Assembly: GCF_023283945.1 (NCBI RefSeq)
Contig: NZ_JAKIKW010000003.1
Span: 272,397-336,396, forward strand
Origin: Shewanella gelidimarina
Lineage (GTDB): Bacteria; Pseudomonadota; Gammaproteobacteria; Enterobacterales; Shewanellaceae
Direction of reading: 5' to 3'
Length of the DNA stretch: 64,000 bases
Numbering within the stretch: the stretch's first letter is position 1; each line of letters opens with the position of its first letter. This document shows positions 9,385 through 17,652 of this stretch, piece after piece. The notes beneath the pieces were generated by a model. That model had not been told where the DNA came from. It saw nothing but the letters and a program-made list of their open reading frames with translations, and did no database searches. Both the position numbers and the translations under genes were made by a program.

Positions 9385-10662
9385 TTGAAAATACATTCAT
9401 TAATTCCCGCTGCAATGTTGTTGATGCAGCCAATGGCATTTGCCTACCCTAATATAGAAACAAAGCCGCAAATTCAATCGGCTAATACTACCGATACACC
9501 ATCAGAACAACCGCAAGCTGACTTAGCCGTTGCAACGCCACCCAGTGCCGAATTCGTCGCCGTGCCGTTTGCGTTCTCGTCTGAATCGCTGAGTACCGCA
9601 TTGGGCGGAGCCGTGGTAGTGAAGCATGCTGGCCAAGTACAAGCCTCTATATTGGGCATCGGTTTATACAGTACTAACGACAGTTGGGTGACCTATTTAA
9701 GTGCACGTAATTATCAAATTCCTCAAGTCGATAGCTGGCTATTTTCGGTAGAAACCTATCAAGCCCAGTTTAAAGAGGGGATCTATTATCTCTCTGAATT
9801 GCCGCAGCTCAATCAAGAGGCAGATAAAGTCGTTACCCTTGGTGATGAGTCATACACTCGATTTCATGCTCAATATGTGTTGCCTTGGGGCCGAGGCGTT
9901 AATGGCGCTGCCCGCAGTCTTGCAAGATCTGAAGAAGCAATTAAGTGGAATCCGTTAACATCGGGCGTGACGAGCATTAAAGTCAGTCCATTTGTGCAAA
10001 CGCGCGAGCTGCAAAGCTATGAGTATTTGCCACAAAAATCCCAAGGTGTCGCGTTAGAGCTCGATTGGGATAATCGTGACAATGGTAAAAATAGCACTCA
10101 AGGTGGCCAAATAAGCCTCAAGTTCAGTCGAGACTTTGGTTCGGAAGACCGCAGCAGTTGGACTACCTGGGAGTTTGAACAAAGTGCATTTTTAGCAATC
10201 GGGGCTAGTGATTGGTTTGCTAAGCAGATCATGGCGTTTAACTTCTACTTAGCTGACACGCCAACTTGGAATACACAAAGCGGCGATAACTATCATCGCC
10301 CGCCGACATTCGCAGGGATTAGTTTAGGTGGTTTTGACCGCTTACGAGGCTATGCCAGTAAGCGTTTTACCGGGCGCTCAGCGGTACTTTATTCCGCCGA
10401 GTACCGAATTCAGCCAAAATGGCAGCCGTTACAAGAGTGGCCCGTGTTTAACTTATACAATGTACCTTGGTGGCAATGGGTTGCATTTGCCGAGGCAGGG
10501 CAGGTTGCCGATGAGTTTAATGCAGAAGCGTTGCACGATGACTTAAAGTGGTCAGCGGGTATTGGCGCAAGGTTTGAAGTCGAAAGTGTTGTCGTTAGAG
10601 CAGAGCTGGCTTTTGGCAGTGAAGATCGTCAATTCTGGGTGATGGTGAATCAGCCCTTCTAA
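9385..10662 (+). CDS. Omp85/BamA-type outer-membrane beta-barrel protein (surface antigen D15 domain)
   Basis: 425 aa with a signal peptide ending MAFA|Y (about 1-20), a linker rich in Thr/Pro/Ala (21-60), then a 16-strand-type barrel. The barrel contains the Omp85 lid-loop motif LGGFDRLRGY and ends in Phe (MVNQPF). No POTRA repeats are visible, so it resembles the short BamA/TamA-like C-terminal barrel proteins rather than BamA or TamA. Start TTG 9385. Substrate unknown. It lies alone between alr and its own terminator; role in alanine metabolism is not implied. Confidence 0.8.
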   Translation: MKIHSLIPAAMLLMQPMAFAYPNIETKPQIQSANTTDTPSEQPQADLAVATPPSAEFVAVPFAFSSESLSTALGGAVVVKHAGQVQASILGIGLYSTNDSWVTYLSARNYQIPQVDSWLFSVETYQAQFKEGIYYLSELPQLNQEADKVVTLGDESYTRFHAQYVLPWGRGVNGAARSLARSEEAIKWNPLTSGVTSIKVSPFVQTRELQSYEYLPQKSQGVALELDWDNRDNGKNSTQGGQISLKFSRDFGSEDRSSWTTWEFEQSAFLAIGASDWFAKQIMAFNFYLADTPTWNTQSGDNYHRPPTFAGISLGGFDRLRGYASKRFTGRSAVLYSAEYRIQPKWQPLQEWPVFNLYNVPWWQWVAFAEAGQVADEFNAEALHDDLKWSAGIGARFEVESVVVRAELAFGSEDRQFWVMVNQPF

Positions 10663-10738
10663 ATCAAAGGTGTTAATGGCGCTATTTGATGGCTTTCTAT
10701 CGAAGTCATTTCTCAGGATAGTTGCTCTTGAATATACA

Positions 10739-10772
10739 AAAAAGGCACCCGAGGGTGCCTTTGGCTTTTGCA
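10739..10772 (+). terminator. Terminator after the Omp85-type gene
   Basis: GGCACCC (10744-10750) and GGGTGCC (10753-10759) with a 2-nt loop, A-tract before and T-rich tract after; it may act in both directions. Confidence 0.8.
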
Positions 10773-10832
10773 GGGATAAATCGTTAGAGTAAACCTAGGG
10801 ACAAGTTAGGACTCTGTTGTTACTGGGACTGC

Positions 10833-13013
10833 TTATAAAGTAAATCCATGATGCTCCATTACTTTTTCCGGGCTGTGGCAAGTAGCACAGGCTTCTTTCG
10901 CATCTTTTGCGTTACCCGCATCATTGACATCAACAATATGCTCGGCATCTTTATTGGCACCGAAATAACCACCATTGCTGTTGATATGAGACATTGCTGA
11001 GTCAGACAGGTACTTCTGGTGACAGCTCATACACGCTGCCGCATCAGGAGAGGCATACCAAGTTTCAACAACTTCATCAGCAGCCGGGCTTTGAGTGCTA
11101 GGAATCGCATGAGCTTGACCTGCATTACGGCCTAACTCAAAACCATACTTAAGACCACCATAACCTTCTACAGCCGAGTGACACGTTGTACAATCAGTCT
11201 TAAGGATTGTGCCGCTACCACCGTGACCATTATCATGACCTTGCGCTTTATGGGCTTTGTACATGAAGCTTGTTGATTTAAGTAAGTCAGCACCATTGCT
11301 GGCTTTGCCATTACCTTTAAGGCTCTTATCGTTAGTATGACAAGCGATACAGTTCACACCATTTGAATCATGGTAAAACTCATAGCTATGACAACCATGA
11401 CAAGAGGCAGTATCGACAATCGAACGACGTTCGCCGACAACGGCTTCAGCATTGGCTAGCACAGTGCGATAAGCAGGGGTTTGAACATAAGCTGGGTAGG
11501 CGTTTTCAGCATCACAGCCAGTACGCTTGTCTGTTCCTTCTTCAAAACACACTTTAAGTACGGGGAGTACTTCTAATGAACGTGAAGCGATGTCAGTTGG
11601 GAAGTTAATGGTCACAGCTACACTGACTGTGTTATCAGCATTCCAAATCGCTTTAGTCTCATCTTTAATATCGATGCGACGTTGGCTATAGGGGGCTTGA
11701 TTGTAATCTGGGTAATCTTTTTCTACATCCCAGCTCACGACCATGTATGGCTTACTATAACCTTGCTTATAGACTTCATCTTTAGAGGCTAACTCACCAT
11801 TCGCATCCATCACTTTCATGTCAAACTTAATCAGATTAGCAGCATCGATAGTCACATTCATCACTTCAACACTGTAATCTTTAGCCGCTTGGTAAGGCTT
11901 AGCAGCTTGTGCATGCACTTCGACACTATGACAATCGGTACAAACCAATTCAGGGTTCTTATCTGACTTATGCTGTGCAGGTGAGTCGGTATGGCAACCC
12001 GTACATGCGTTTGCATTCGCATTGGTAAGCCACAGATCTTTGTCTGCTAATTCTTCATCTTGGACATGGCAAACTGCACAGTCCATAAAGGGTTTAGTTG
12101 GGAAAGCAGGATAATCGAATGCATGATCGCCACCATAGCCAGCGATGGTGTAAGGCATAGGAACTACATTACCTTCGGCATCTTTACCTTCACGCTCAGG
12201 TCCCATATGGATAGCATGCAGCATATGGCCTAATTCAACAGAAACATCATTTGGATCTGAAACAATGCCGTTATGGCATGACTGACAATTTTCAAGGTCA
12301 AGTCTGCGACCACCGTGAGCCTTTAAGCTGTCTGGTTGGTGACAGGTGTAACACGTTTCAAGAGCTACTAGCTCACGAGTCTCTACACCCTCAGTCGCAT
12401 TCGTCGCTGGGATCCAGTCATAGTGCGCGTTCTCTGCCAGCTCGTGACCAGAGGCATACTCAAACTGCATCTCGATAGCAATACGCTGCGTCAATTCAGG
12501 GTCGAAAACGACTCCTGCAGGATCGACGGCGGTGGTGAGATTAGTACTAAACGTATAGGTATAGGCGCCATCTTTATGATCGACTAAACACTCCTCACAG
12601 TTTTTTATTTGCTCAAAACCTTGCTCAAAGGTAGTGCCAGCATCGTTTGTTGCGTCATTTAATAGAGAGATCCATTGCTTTAGATCTGATCCTTCATTTG
12701 TTTTTAGCTGGGCTAATGAGAAGCGGAAATCATGAAACTCATTTTTTGCGCTTAGACCATAAAGTCCAATGCCCTCTTTATTTTCAAGATCGAAATCAAG
12801 GGTAATGATACCGTCAGCATATTTAGCATTACTGATTTCAGCAATTGCCTCTGCAGCCATATCGATATGTAATCCAGAGGTCCCGGGAGCACCCGGTCCT
12901 CCTGGTTGTCCATCTTCACCATTATTCCCATCTTCACCATCTGAACAGCCTGAGATTAGAAATGCGGAGCTAATCAACAGTGCTAACGATGCTTTTTTTG
13001 TTGTTATCATCAT
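10833..13013 (-). CDS. OmcA/MtrC family decaheme c-type cytochrome lipoprotein
   Basis: Outer-surface multiheme cytochrome for electron transfer to extracellular acceptors. 726 aa from the ATG at 13013 (RBS TAAGGAACG). Lipobox LISGC puts the lipidated Cys at 23, followed by a collagen-like Gly-rich stretch (about 26-47). Ten CXXCH motifs begin at residues 221, 243, 312, 337, 358, 538, 555, 608, 661 and 709, that is two pentaheme domains separated by a heme-free domain (about 363-537), the MtrC/OmcA four-domain plan. Further cysteine pairs are CEEC (139-142) in domain I and C489/C500 in domain III. No mtrA/mtrB partner is adjacent. Divergent from two LysR genes. Confidence 0.93.
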   Translation of the reverse strand: MMITTKKASLALLISSAFLISGCSDGEDGNNGEDGQPGGPGAPGTSGLHIDMAAEAIAEISNAKYADGIITLDFDLENKEGIGLYGLSAKNEFHDFRFSLAQLKTNEGSDLKQWISLLNDATNDAGTTFEQGFEQIKNCEECLVDHKDGAYTYTFSTNLTTAVDPAGVVFDPELTQRIAIEMQFEYASGHELAENAHYDWIPATNATEGVETRELVALETCYTCHQPDSLKAHGGRRLDLENCQSCHNGIVSDPNDVSVELGHMLHAIHMGPEREGKDAEGNVVPMPYTIAGYGGDHAFDYPAFPTKPFMDCAVCHVQDEELADKDLWLTNANANACTGCHTDSPAQHKSDKNPELVCTDCHSVEVHAQAAKPYQAAKDYSVEVMNVTIDAANLIKFDMKVMDANGELASKDEVYKQGYSKPYMVVSWDVEKDYPDYNQAPYSQRRIDIKDETKAIWNADNTVSVAVTINFPTDIASRSLEVLPVLKVCFEEGTDKRTGCDAENAYPAYVQTPAYRTVLANAEAVVGERRSIVDTASCHGCHSYEFYHDSNGVNCIACHTNDKSLKGNGKASNGADLLKSTSFMYKAHKAQGHDNGHGGSGTILKTDCTTCHSAVEGYGGLKYGFELGRNAGQAHAIPSTQSPAADEVVETWYASPDAAACMSCHQKYLSDSAMSHINSNGGYFGANKDAEHIVDVNDAGNAKDAKEACATCHSPEKVMEHHGFTL

Positions 13014-13412
13014 ACGTTCCTTAAAAGTAACCACTTTTGGTTGTTAAAATGTTAAAGATTTTGGATGATTGTGGATATGAGGTCGGTCACTGATACGGAA
13101 TGATGTTTTGTAGTCGATATAACTACTTGTTGTTGCATTTATTAGGATTTAACTCTGTCTTTTGTTGGTTTGTTAGTTTGTTATCTTTTTTTGTGGGTGT
13201 TTTTTGGTGTGTAACTCCGATATGCGTTAGATGGAAATGTGAAATTCGCATCTTGCAAATCTGAAACTGTCGCTTTCATTGATTTGGGTATGTAAGTCAC
13301 AGAATTGAGGTGTAACGAAGTAAAGGTCGCAAACTTTGAGCATGCGTATAGCTGAGCTATAAATATGCGGCTAAATTAGTAAACACTGTGTTAATGAGTA
13401 TTCAGAGGCTGA
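13014..13412. other. Intergenic regulatory region between decaheme cytochrome and LysR pair
   Basis: 399 bp of AT-rich sequence with no ORF on either strand. It includes a T/G-rich tract at about 13125-13210 and the palindrome at 13347-13361. I do not see a convincing Crp, Fnr or ArcA site. Confidence 0.5.
13347..13361. promoter_or_regulatory. Candidate LysR-type operator
   Basis: Perfect palindrome TATAGCT-G-AGCTATA, about 52 bp before the first LysR gene. It fits the T-N11-A pattern of LysR-type boxes, so autoregulation or control of the divergent cytochrome is plausible. Symmetry is seen; function is inferred. Confidence 0.4.
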
Positions 13413-14372
13413 ATGAATAAATTAAATACCAACAGTTTATTTGATATTCAAGTATTTGTTTTATTATACGAATCACTAAATGCAACAATTGTCAGTCAGG
13501 TACTAGGCGTTCCCGCTTCCAAAGTCAGTCGGAGCTTAAAATCGATTAGACATTCTTTGGATGCACCGCTATTTATTAGAAAACAGCAGGGATTTGAAAG
13601 AAGCAGCTTTGCTGATGATATATATCCTAAAATGAAAAAAATAGTACAGCTGGCCAAAAAATGCGCAGAGATTGACATTGACCAAGATAAAGCGAGAAAA
13701 CGAGAGTTGATCATTGCTTGTCCTCCAACCTTATCGCTGAATCTTTTACGCCATTTACAAAAAAGAGCGTCAGCAGAAAATGAAGACTATGTATTCCATA
13801 TTAAATCCTGTAACAGCAACATCGGAGAGTTATTAAAGCAGCAGCGTGTTGATATAGCCGTCACGTATAGCGCTTATAACACTGAGCAGTTGTCTTCAAC
13901 GTTAATCGTCAAGTCAGACGCCTACGTCATGGTTGCGAGGCATGGTCACCCACTTTTGACTGCAAATCAGCCGTTGCTACTGAGTGACATTATCGATCAT
14001 CCATATATTAGTTTTGCGGGTAATGAACAGGAAGACATTACTGATCCCCTTGAATGTTATGCCCTCGATACTAATAGTGACTTAAATGTAGTTGCAAAAG
14101 TGTGTTTACTTGCGGACTTAATGCTGCAATTGGAACACAGTAATGCCATAGCACTTTTATGTTATAAAGATGCAATTGAGTTTCTATGTCAGCGAGGCGA
14201 TATAGCTGCGTTAGAGTTGGACTATTCTATCTGCAAGTTAATTAATCAGCGAAGTGGGCACTATCATCACTATATTACCCAAACAAGAAAAAGTTCGTTA
14301 ATACCCACTTGGTTAAGTCATGAAATTCAGACTTATATAAAAGGTAATATGACGTTGCCGGCTGGAGGTTGA
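13413..14372 (+). CDS. LysR-type transcriptional regulator (first of tandem pair)
   Basis: 319 aa. N-terminal winged helix-turn-helix (about 8-68) with the LysR pattern VSQVLGVPASKVSRSLKSIR and PLFIRKQQGF, a linker helix, then a periplasmic-binding-like effector domain from about 95 (RELIIACPPTLSLNLLRHL). Start ATG 13413; AGAGGCTG upstream is a modest RBS. It is divergent from the decaheme cytochrome and 1 bp upstream of a second LysR gene, so the pair is probably co-transcribed and may control the cytochrome. Effector unknown. Confidence 0.88.
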   Translation: MNKLNTNSLFDIQVFVLLYESLNATIVSQVLGVPASKVSRSLKSIRHSLDAPLFIRKQQGFERSSFADDIYPKMKKIVQLAKKCAEIDIDQDKARKRELIIACPPTLSLNLLRHLQKRASAENEDYVFHIKSCNSNIGELLKQQRVDIAVTYSAYNTEQLSSTLIVKSDAYVMVARHGHPLLTANQPLLLSDIIDHPYISFAGNEQEDITDPLECYALDTNSDLNVVAKVCLLADLMLQLEHSNAIALLCYKDAIEFLCQRGDIAALELDYSICKLINQRSGHYHHYITQTRKSSLIPTWLSHEIQTYIKGNMTLPAGG

Positions 14373-14373
14373 T

Positions 14374-15324
14374 ATGAATAAACTGAGTAATATTAGCATC
14401 AGTACGATAGAAATATTTTGCCAGTTATATATCAAGGGGAGTACTAAGGTTGTTGCAAATGACTTATCGTTGTCACAGCCCAAGGTCAGCCGTGCGCTGA
14501 ATTCGCTGAGAGTGGTATTTGATGACCCCCTTTTTGTACGAAAAAATAACCAGTTCATTGCAACTGAGTTGAGTCACCGTTTACATGCTTCGTTATCGGA
14601 AATCCTACAGTGTAGTCGCTCTATCGAAAGTGATGCTATCAAAAGCTCATCGCCCGTAGAGCCACCATTAATCATCAGTACCGTACCTCAATTGGAAATA
14701 GGACTTGCGCAGAAAATTATTAAGGATGCGGCGGACAACAACCAAAATCCTAATATTCCCATATCAACCACAGCTTGGTCAGAGCAGAGTGAACAGCAAC
14801 TCATTGATGGTGAGGTTGATGCGGCAATCTGCTTTAGGCCATCAACTCGAAAAGAAGTGTTATCAAAACCAATTATTCAACACCGAGGGGGGTATTTAAT
14901 CGCCCATTCGCAGCATCCTGTTTGGGATGATTTGACGATTGATAATATGATCAACTTCCCCATTGTTAAGCTTGTTACTATGCCATTCCCTGCGAATAAA
15001 TCGCCACTAGGGGCTTATGCCATAACACAAGGCAAACCTATGCAGGTGTATGCAACTGCCCCCGACCTTGGTAGCGCCGCGAGTAGCTTACTCCATTCTC
15101 ATGCGGTTATGATTGTTGGCGTTAAATGTGCTGTCGATTTTTTAGCGAGCATTAAGGGTCTACATGCCCAAAAAATAGATTACTCAGAGGATAAAAGTTT
15201 ATTAAAAGGCTTTAGCTATCCAACGGTTTACTTATGGCTTAAGCGTGCCATTGACGGAAAAGTCGTGGTACCCCTGTGGTTACAGCAGACCTTAGAAGCG
15301 TATATCATCAAGTCCCATAAATAG
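14374..15324 (+). CDS. LysR-type transcriptional regulator (second of tandem pair)
   Basis: 316 aa, paralogous in layout to the preceding gene: HTH about 8-68 (VVANDLSLSQPKVSRALNSLR, DPLFVRKNNQF), effector domain from about 92. Its GGAGG Shine-Dalgarno lies inside the last codons of the first regulator and only one base separates stop from start, so translation is probably coupled. The two proteins are clearly diverged in the effector domain, suggesting different signals or a heteromeric regulator. Confidence 0.87.
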   Translation: MNKLSNISISTIEIFCQLYIKGSTKVVANDLSLSQPKVSRALNSLRVVFDDPLFVRKNNQFIATELSHRLHASLSEILQCSRSIESDAIKSSSPVEPPLIISTVPQLEIGLAQKIIKDAADNNQNPNIPISTTAWSEQSEQQLIDGEVDAAICFRPSTRKEVLSKPIIQHRGGYLIAHSQHPVWDDLTIDNMINFPIVKLVTMPFPANKSPLGAYAITQGKPMQVYATAPDLGSAASSLLHSHAVMIVGVKCAVDFLASIKGLHAQKIDYSEDKSLLKGFSYPTVYLWLKRAIDGKVVVPLWLQQTLEAYIIKSHK

Positions 15325-15790
15325 GTACGTAGCAGCCTGCAACTATAATCTGGCGAAGATTCAAGCGACTCAATTAATGATTGAACTCTTTAATGGATTG
15401 GAGACATCAGCATTTAAAGAGGCGCTAAGCTAGCGTTCAATGTGTTAACGCGAATAAACAGTAAAGCTCAATATTACTGGGCTTTACTGTGCGTTGAGGG
15501 TGCTATAACGCATTTTAGTCGTGTTTGGATGACGCTAATGTGCATGCTCATAGTGAATGCTAGATTAAGACCAATATTGCTAATGTTGGTACTTATACTT
15601 AGCGCTTATTGTTGATTTTAAGCACGACGAGATTGTTGTAACTATTTGATGTTTATGTCTCATAGTGAATGCAATATCTGTTTGGCTACGACTGCATGCT
15701 GACAAAGTGCGCTTAACTCTGTCGTTTTAATAGCTGACAGTGTAAAATGCGCGCCCGAATAGCCTCTTGTTATCGTTTATTGGTAAATAT
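15325..15790. other. Intergenic region before dusA
   Basis: 466 bp without a supported gene. It holds a strong hairpin (15458-15490: a 13-bp stem, two G-U-type pairs, 7-nt loop, no T-run) and a 14-bp direct repeat CTCATAGTGAATGC near 15548 and 15659. The hairpin could end the LysR transcript by a factor-dependent route, or be a processed RNA structure; nothing else is recognisable. Confidence 0.5.
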
Positions 15791-16774
15791 ATGCAGACCC
15801 AACTTAACCGTACCTTCTCTATCGCTCCAATGCTTGATTGGACTGACCGTCATTATCGTTACTTTGCGCGGTTAATGTCATCTGAAGTACTGCTATACAC
15901 TGAAATGGTGACAACGGGGGCGATTATTCACGGTCGTGGTGACTACCTTGCATATAACGAAGAGGAGCATCCTATTGCGTTGCAGTTAGGTGGCTCGAAT
16001 GCAACTGACTTAGCGACGTGTGCAAAATTGGCTGCGGAACGAGGATATGATGAAATCAACCTCAACGTGGGTTGCCCATCCGATCGGGTTCAAAGTGGTC
16101 GTTTTGGTGCTTGTCTAATGGCAGAGCCGACATTGGTTGCTGAATGTATCGATGCGATGAAGCAGGTTGTCGATATTCCGGTGACAGTGAAGACCCGTAT
16201 TGGTATCGACGAGCAAGATAGCTACGAGTTTTTAGCGCAATTTATTGATACCGTAAAAGCGGTAGGTTGTAATGATTTTATCATCCATGCCCGTAAAGCG
16301 TGGTTACAAGGCTTAAGCCCTAAAGAAAACCGCGAGATCCCTGAGTTAGATTACGAGCGTGTTTATCGGCTAAAACGTGATTATGCTGATTTAAGTATCA
16401 GTCTTAATGGTGGGGTTAAAACACTTGCTGAGTGTAAAAGCCATCTTGAGCAACTTGATGGTGTCATGGTTGGGCGTGAAGCTTATCAAAATCCTTATAT
16501 CTTGGCAGAAGTCGACCAACAGTTATGTGGCCTTGATAAGCCAGTGCTCAGCAGAGATGCTGTTTTAGAGAAACTACTTCCTTATATAGAGAAACATCTG
16601 CAAGCGGGCGGACGCCTCAATCATATCACTCGCCATATTATTGGATTGTTCCAAGGCGAAGTTGGCTCACGAGTATGGCGCCGTTATTTAAGTGAAAATG
16701 CGCATAAATCCGGTGCAGGTATCGAGGTTATAACCCAGGCTAGGCAAGAGATGAAAGCGGTTGTCAGCCTTTAA
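15791..16774 (+). CDS. dusA: tRNA-dihydrouridine(20/20a) synthase DusA
   Basis: FMN enzyme reducing U20/U20a in tRNA D-loops. 327 aa from ATG 15791 ([15 protein letters not shown]); a TTG at 15767 is possible but adds residues not typical of the family. FMN-barrel motifs: [33 protein letters not shown] with the catalytic Cys, and the DusA-type [17 protein letters not shown]-terminal helical domain from about 240. Monocistronic. Confidence 0.96.
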   Translation: MQTQLNRTFSIAPMLDWTDRHYRYFARLMSSEVLLYTEMVTTGAIIHGRGDYLAYNEEEHPIALQLGGSNATDLATCAKLAAERGYDEINLNVGCPSDRVQSGRFGACLMAEPTLVAECIDAMKQVVDIPVTVKTRIGIDEQDSYEFLAQFIDTVKAVGCNDFIIHARKAWLQGLSPKENREIPELDYERVYRLKRDYADLSISLNGGVKTLAECKSHLEQLDGVMVGREAYQNPYILAEVDQQLCGLDKPVLSRDAVLEKLLPYIEKHLQAGGRLNHITRHIIGLFQGEVGSRVWRRYLSENAHKSGAGIEVITQARQEMKAVVSL

Positions 16775-16807
16775 TTAACCTTTGTTTTTCTCCTTTAAAA
16801 TATCTTG

Positions 16808-16842
16808 TAGTGAAATTCACCAGTGCATGGTGAGTTTCACTA
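16808..16842. promoter_or_regulatory. Inverted pair of palindromic sites, candidate enhancer for the downstream sigma-54 promoter
   Basis: TAGTGAAATTCACC (16808-16821) and GGTGAGTTTCACTA (16829-16842) are inverted copies of one motif, and each half is itself nearly palindromic (GTGAA-A-TTCAC). They could form a 13-bp hairpin, but no T-run follows. They lie about 135-170 bp upstream of the predicted sigma-54 start, a usual distance for an enhancer-binding activator such as PspF. Sequence pattern seen; activator binding is inference. Confidence 0.4.
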
Positions 16843-16948
16843 ACGTTAGCTATCCCTCGTTAAACTCCCTATCGTGTTGATGTTACTAAAAACCCACACC
16901 TTGATAATTAATCCTTTCTATTCAGTAGCTTAATTTGTTAATGAAAAG

Positions 16949-16965
16949 TTGGCACGGCACTTGTA
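16949..16965 (+). promoter_or_regulatory. Sigma-54 (-24/-12) promoter
   Basis: TTGGCACG-GCAC-TTGTA places GG at 16951-16952 and GT at 16963-16964, the right spacing for RpoN. The only key departure from TGGCACG-N4-TTGCA is GT for GC at -12; to my memory the E. coli pspA promoter carries the same TTGTA. Predicted transcription start about 16975, 34 nt before the first ATG. Confidence 0.72.
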
Positions 16966-17008
16966 TTAGTCTATGTGCAATCAGGCGAAACTCGAAAAGG
17001 AATCCATT

Positions 17009-17317
17009 ATGTTTAATTCAATTGTAATGAAAACGGTAAAGACCTCTGTATTAACTGCTGTATTGTTAGGTGCTAGTGTTTCTGCTCAAGCGGAAACGTC
17101 GTTGGTCAGTGAAGTGGCAAACAGCTTAGAGCAAAACATTAGCGCTCAAATGCAAGATATGGTCAGTAAAGCACAAACAGAACTGAGTCTTTCCATTCAG
17201 TCTCAAATGTCAGAAATGATGTTCGAATTAAGCAGTGATGAAGATTTGAAAGCTGAAATGCTTACCGCCGAAAAGGTTGAAAAGCCACTGGTCACAAGTG
17301 CACTAATTAAGGACTAA
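17009..17317 (+). CDS. Small secreted helical protein, first gene of a psp-like operon
   Basis: 102 aa from ATG 17009, preceded by AAAAGGAATCC; the frame is open 12 codons upstream but that region overlaps the promoter. Signal peptide about 1-31 ending in SAQA, leaving a mature protein of about 70 residues. This is Gln/Met/Ser-rich and predicted almost entirely helical, with repeated SQM/AQM-type heptads (ISAQMQDM, IQSQMSEMM), so an amphipathic or coiled-coil surface is likely. I do not recognise a family. It is first behind the sigma-54 promoter and 2 bp before the next small gene. Confidence 0.75.
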   Translation: MFNSIVMKTVKTSVLTAVLLGASVSAQAETSLVSEVANSLEQNISAQMQDMVSKAQTELSLSIQSQMSEMMFELSSDEDLKAEMLTAEKVEKPLVTSALIKD

Positions 17318-17319
17318 TT

Positions 17320-17427
17320 ATGTGGTTTATAGCTCAGTTCATGGGGTTGTTACTACTGCCAGTTGTTAGTTTAGCGATATTTGCTTGTATTATTTGCTCG
17401 CTGCAGTGGCATAAATTAAAAGATTAA
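17320..17427 (+). CDS. 35-residue single-span membrane protein (possible mini-PspB)
   Basis: A short gene: ATG 17320, stop TAA 17425-17427, 35 codons. It starts 2 bp after the previous stop, with TAAGGACT overlapping the end of that gene as RBS. The product is one hydrophobic helix (about 3-28) followed by a short basic tail (QWHKLKD). Position before a PspC-domain gene and the N-terminal span recall PspB, but the PspB coiled coil is missing, so homology is only a guess. Spacing, RBS and operon context make it a likely real gene. Confidence 0.65.
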   Translation: MWFIAQFMGLLLLPVVSLAIFACIICSLQWHKLKD

Positions 17428-17451
17428 CTTTGAAGTTAAATGGAGTTTTAA

Positions 17452-17652
17452 ATGGCTGATTTTATTAACAGGTTAAAAGATCCTTCGTCATTAGTATGCG
17501 GCGTTACAGCGGCAATGGCAGATAAGTTCGACTGGTCATGTTTATGGACCCGTGTGGTATGTGCACTAGCGGTTTTTTGTAACCCTGCAATGGGATTGAT
17601 GATCTACTTTGTGTTGGCCTTAGTGTTACCTAAGTGGGAAAAACCATGCTAA
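17452..17652 (+). CDS. PspC-domain small membrane protein
   Basis: 66 aa, starting ATG 17452 after TGGAGTTTTAA. It is little more than one PspC domain: RLKDPSSLVCGVTAAMADKFDW (amphipathic start, about 6-28), WTRVVCALAVF, then a membrane helix ending in the typical LVLPKWE. E. coli PspC is about 119 aa and has a periplasmic extension; here that part is missing. PspC proteins sense inner-membrane stress. Third gene of the sigma-54 operon; its last seven bases overlap the next ATG. Confidence 0.85.
   Translation: MADFINRLKDPSSLVCGVTAAMADKFDWSCLWTRVVCALAVFCNPAMGLMIYFVLALVLPKWEKPC

Noticed and set aside
13200..13320. Crp site before the cytochrome (TGTGA ... near 13240)
   Set aside because: The second half-site (CATCT) does not match TCACA, so it is not a convincing Crp site.
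16808..16842. Read as the dusA terminator
   Set aside because: The stem is good but no T-run follows; the two self-palindromic halves fit regulatory sites better, though this is not settled.
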